DNA of 14,269 nt from Spirochaetaceae bacterium (GTDB lineage Bacteria > Spirochaetota > Spirochaetia > Treponematales > Breznakiellaceae). Shown one piece after another: positions 13,911-14,269 of this stretch. Below the pieces are notes generated by a model that was not told where the DNA came from, ran no database searches, and saw nothing but the letters and a program-made list of their open reading frames with translations. A program made the translations under genes and the position numbers. The stretch covers positions 1 through 14,269 of the forward strand of contig JAIRZA010000117.1 of assembly GCA_031267475.1 (NCBI GenBank), written 5' to 3'. Numbering within the stretch: the stretch's first letter is position 1; each line of letters begins with the position of its first letter.

Positions 13911-14269
13911 CTATTTTCTTTTACTGACAGCGTTGTTGAATATCTTGAATAAAAGAAAAATTAAAGGGGCCAGGACCGCGTTCATCGCAAGCTCTACCCA
14001 TAGAACGGGGGAACTAAACGAATAGGCGGGTATAGCGCCCGCAAACAGGAAGTTGAGCAGTAAAAGAAGCCCCGCCTTCAGCAATGTCGCGCCTGCGCAA
14101 AGCACGGCGGGCATCACTATCTTATCAATGAAAAACGCTCCGTGCAAAATCCCGGTCAACGCGCCTATCACAGTGCGGACAAATAAATTGAGTCCCAAGG
14201 GCGCGTTCGACAAAAAATCCAACAGCAATCCGGAAAAAAAGCCGGAAATCTGACCCGTCATCATCCCGT
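13911..14269 (-). CDS. mreD: rod shape-determining protein MreD-like, 5' end cut by window
   Basis: MreD is an inner-membrane protein of the elongasome, working with MreB and MreC in cell-wall growth. The visible part has at least 117 residues. It is hydrophobic with several predicted helices and contains GFFSGLLLDFLSNAPLGLNL, the family's G-x-x-x-G-L-L-x-D-...-PLG pattern. It ends in a short basic tail (NNAVSKRK). The frame stays open to the window edge, and MreD is usually about 160-170 residues, so the methionines near 14259-14264 are probably internal and some 40-50 residues are missing. Downstream comes tRNA-Glu; no penicillin-binding protein gene follows. Identification rests on one motif and hydrophobicity. 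Confidence 0.7.
   Translation of the reverse strand, partial: GMMTGQISGFFSGLLLDFLSNAPLGLNLFVRTVIGALTGILHGAFFIDKIVMPAVLCAGATLLKAGLLLLLNFLFAGAIPAYSFSSPVLWVELAMNAVLAPLIFLLFKIFNNAVSKRK

Noticed and set aside
1..14269. CRISPR array, prophage, toxin-antitoxin or transposase gene
   Set aside because: No regularly spaced repeats, phage-type genes or transposase motifs were seen on either strand; the only mobile-like item is the 150-bp element at 104-253.

Overview
The window looks like chromosomal DNA of a treponeme-like spirochaete. RpoC (1427 aa) and RpoB (1179 aa) have the lengths and sequence character I associate with Treponema. RpoB carries Asn at the position equivalent to E. coli Ser531, which is the spirochaete type. 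The gene order tRNA-Thr, rpmG, tRNA-Trp, secE, nusG, rplK, rplA, rplJ, rplL, rpoB, rpoC also matches Treponema chromosomes as I recall them. The species cannot be fixed from the window. Every gene is read from the minus strand, so biological order runs from high to low coordinates.

Right edge (about 13735-14269): the 3' part of an MreD-like cell-shape membrane protein, cut by the window end, followed by a lone tRNA-Glu(CTC).

Signalling cassette (12207-13677): three genes that overlap by four bases each. They encode a small three-helix membrane protein, an ECF sigma factor and a two-helix anti-sigma factor with a zinc-type HxxxCxxC motif. A run of 14 C on the plus strand (G14 in the transcribed sense) lies directly upstream of a -35/-10-like pair that would drive the cassette. 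This recalls the poly-G tracts that tune tpr promoters in Treponema pallidum and suggests a phase-variable sigma factor. It is the most interesting signal in the window.

Transcription/translation operon (375-12127): a strong promoter (TTGACA, 17 bp, TAGCCT) sits just before tRNA-Thr(GGT). Then come rpmG (L33), tRNA-Trp(CCA), secE, nusG, rplK, rplA, rplJ, rplL, rpoB and rpoC. secE and rpmG are short genes read directly from the sequence. Three spacers in the distal half are unusually structured: rplJ-rplL has a terminator-like hairpin with a U-tract, rplL-rpoB has two hairpins, and the 169-nt rpoB-rpoC spacer has two long hairpins plus a tandem repeat. They are candidates for setting the relative output of L10, L12, beta and beta-prime.

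Left edge (1-374): no gene. It holds a long hairpin after rpoC, a roughly 150-bp element with 16-bp inverted ends and nested palindromes (MITE-like), and a leftward promoter candidate. rpsL and rpsG, which follow rpoC in T. pallidum, do not start within these 374 bases. None of the three tRNA genes encodes its CCA end.
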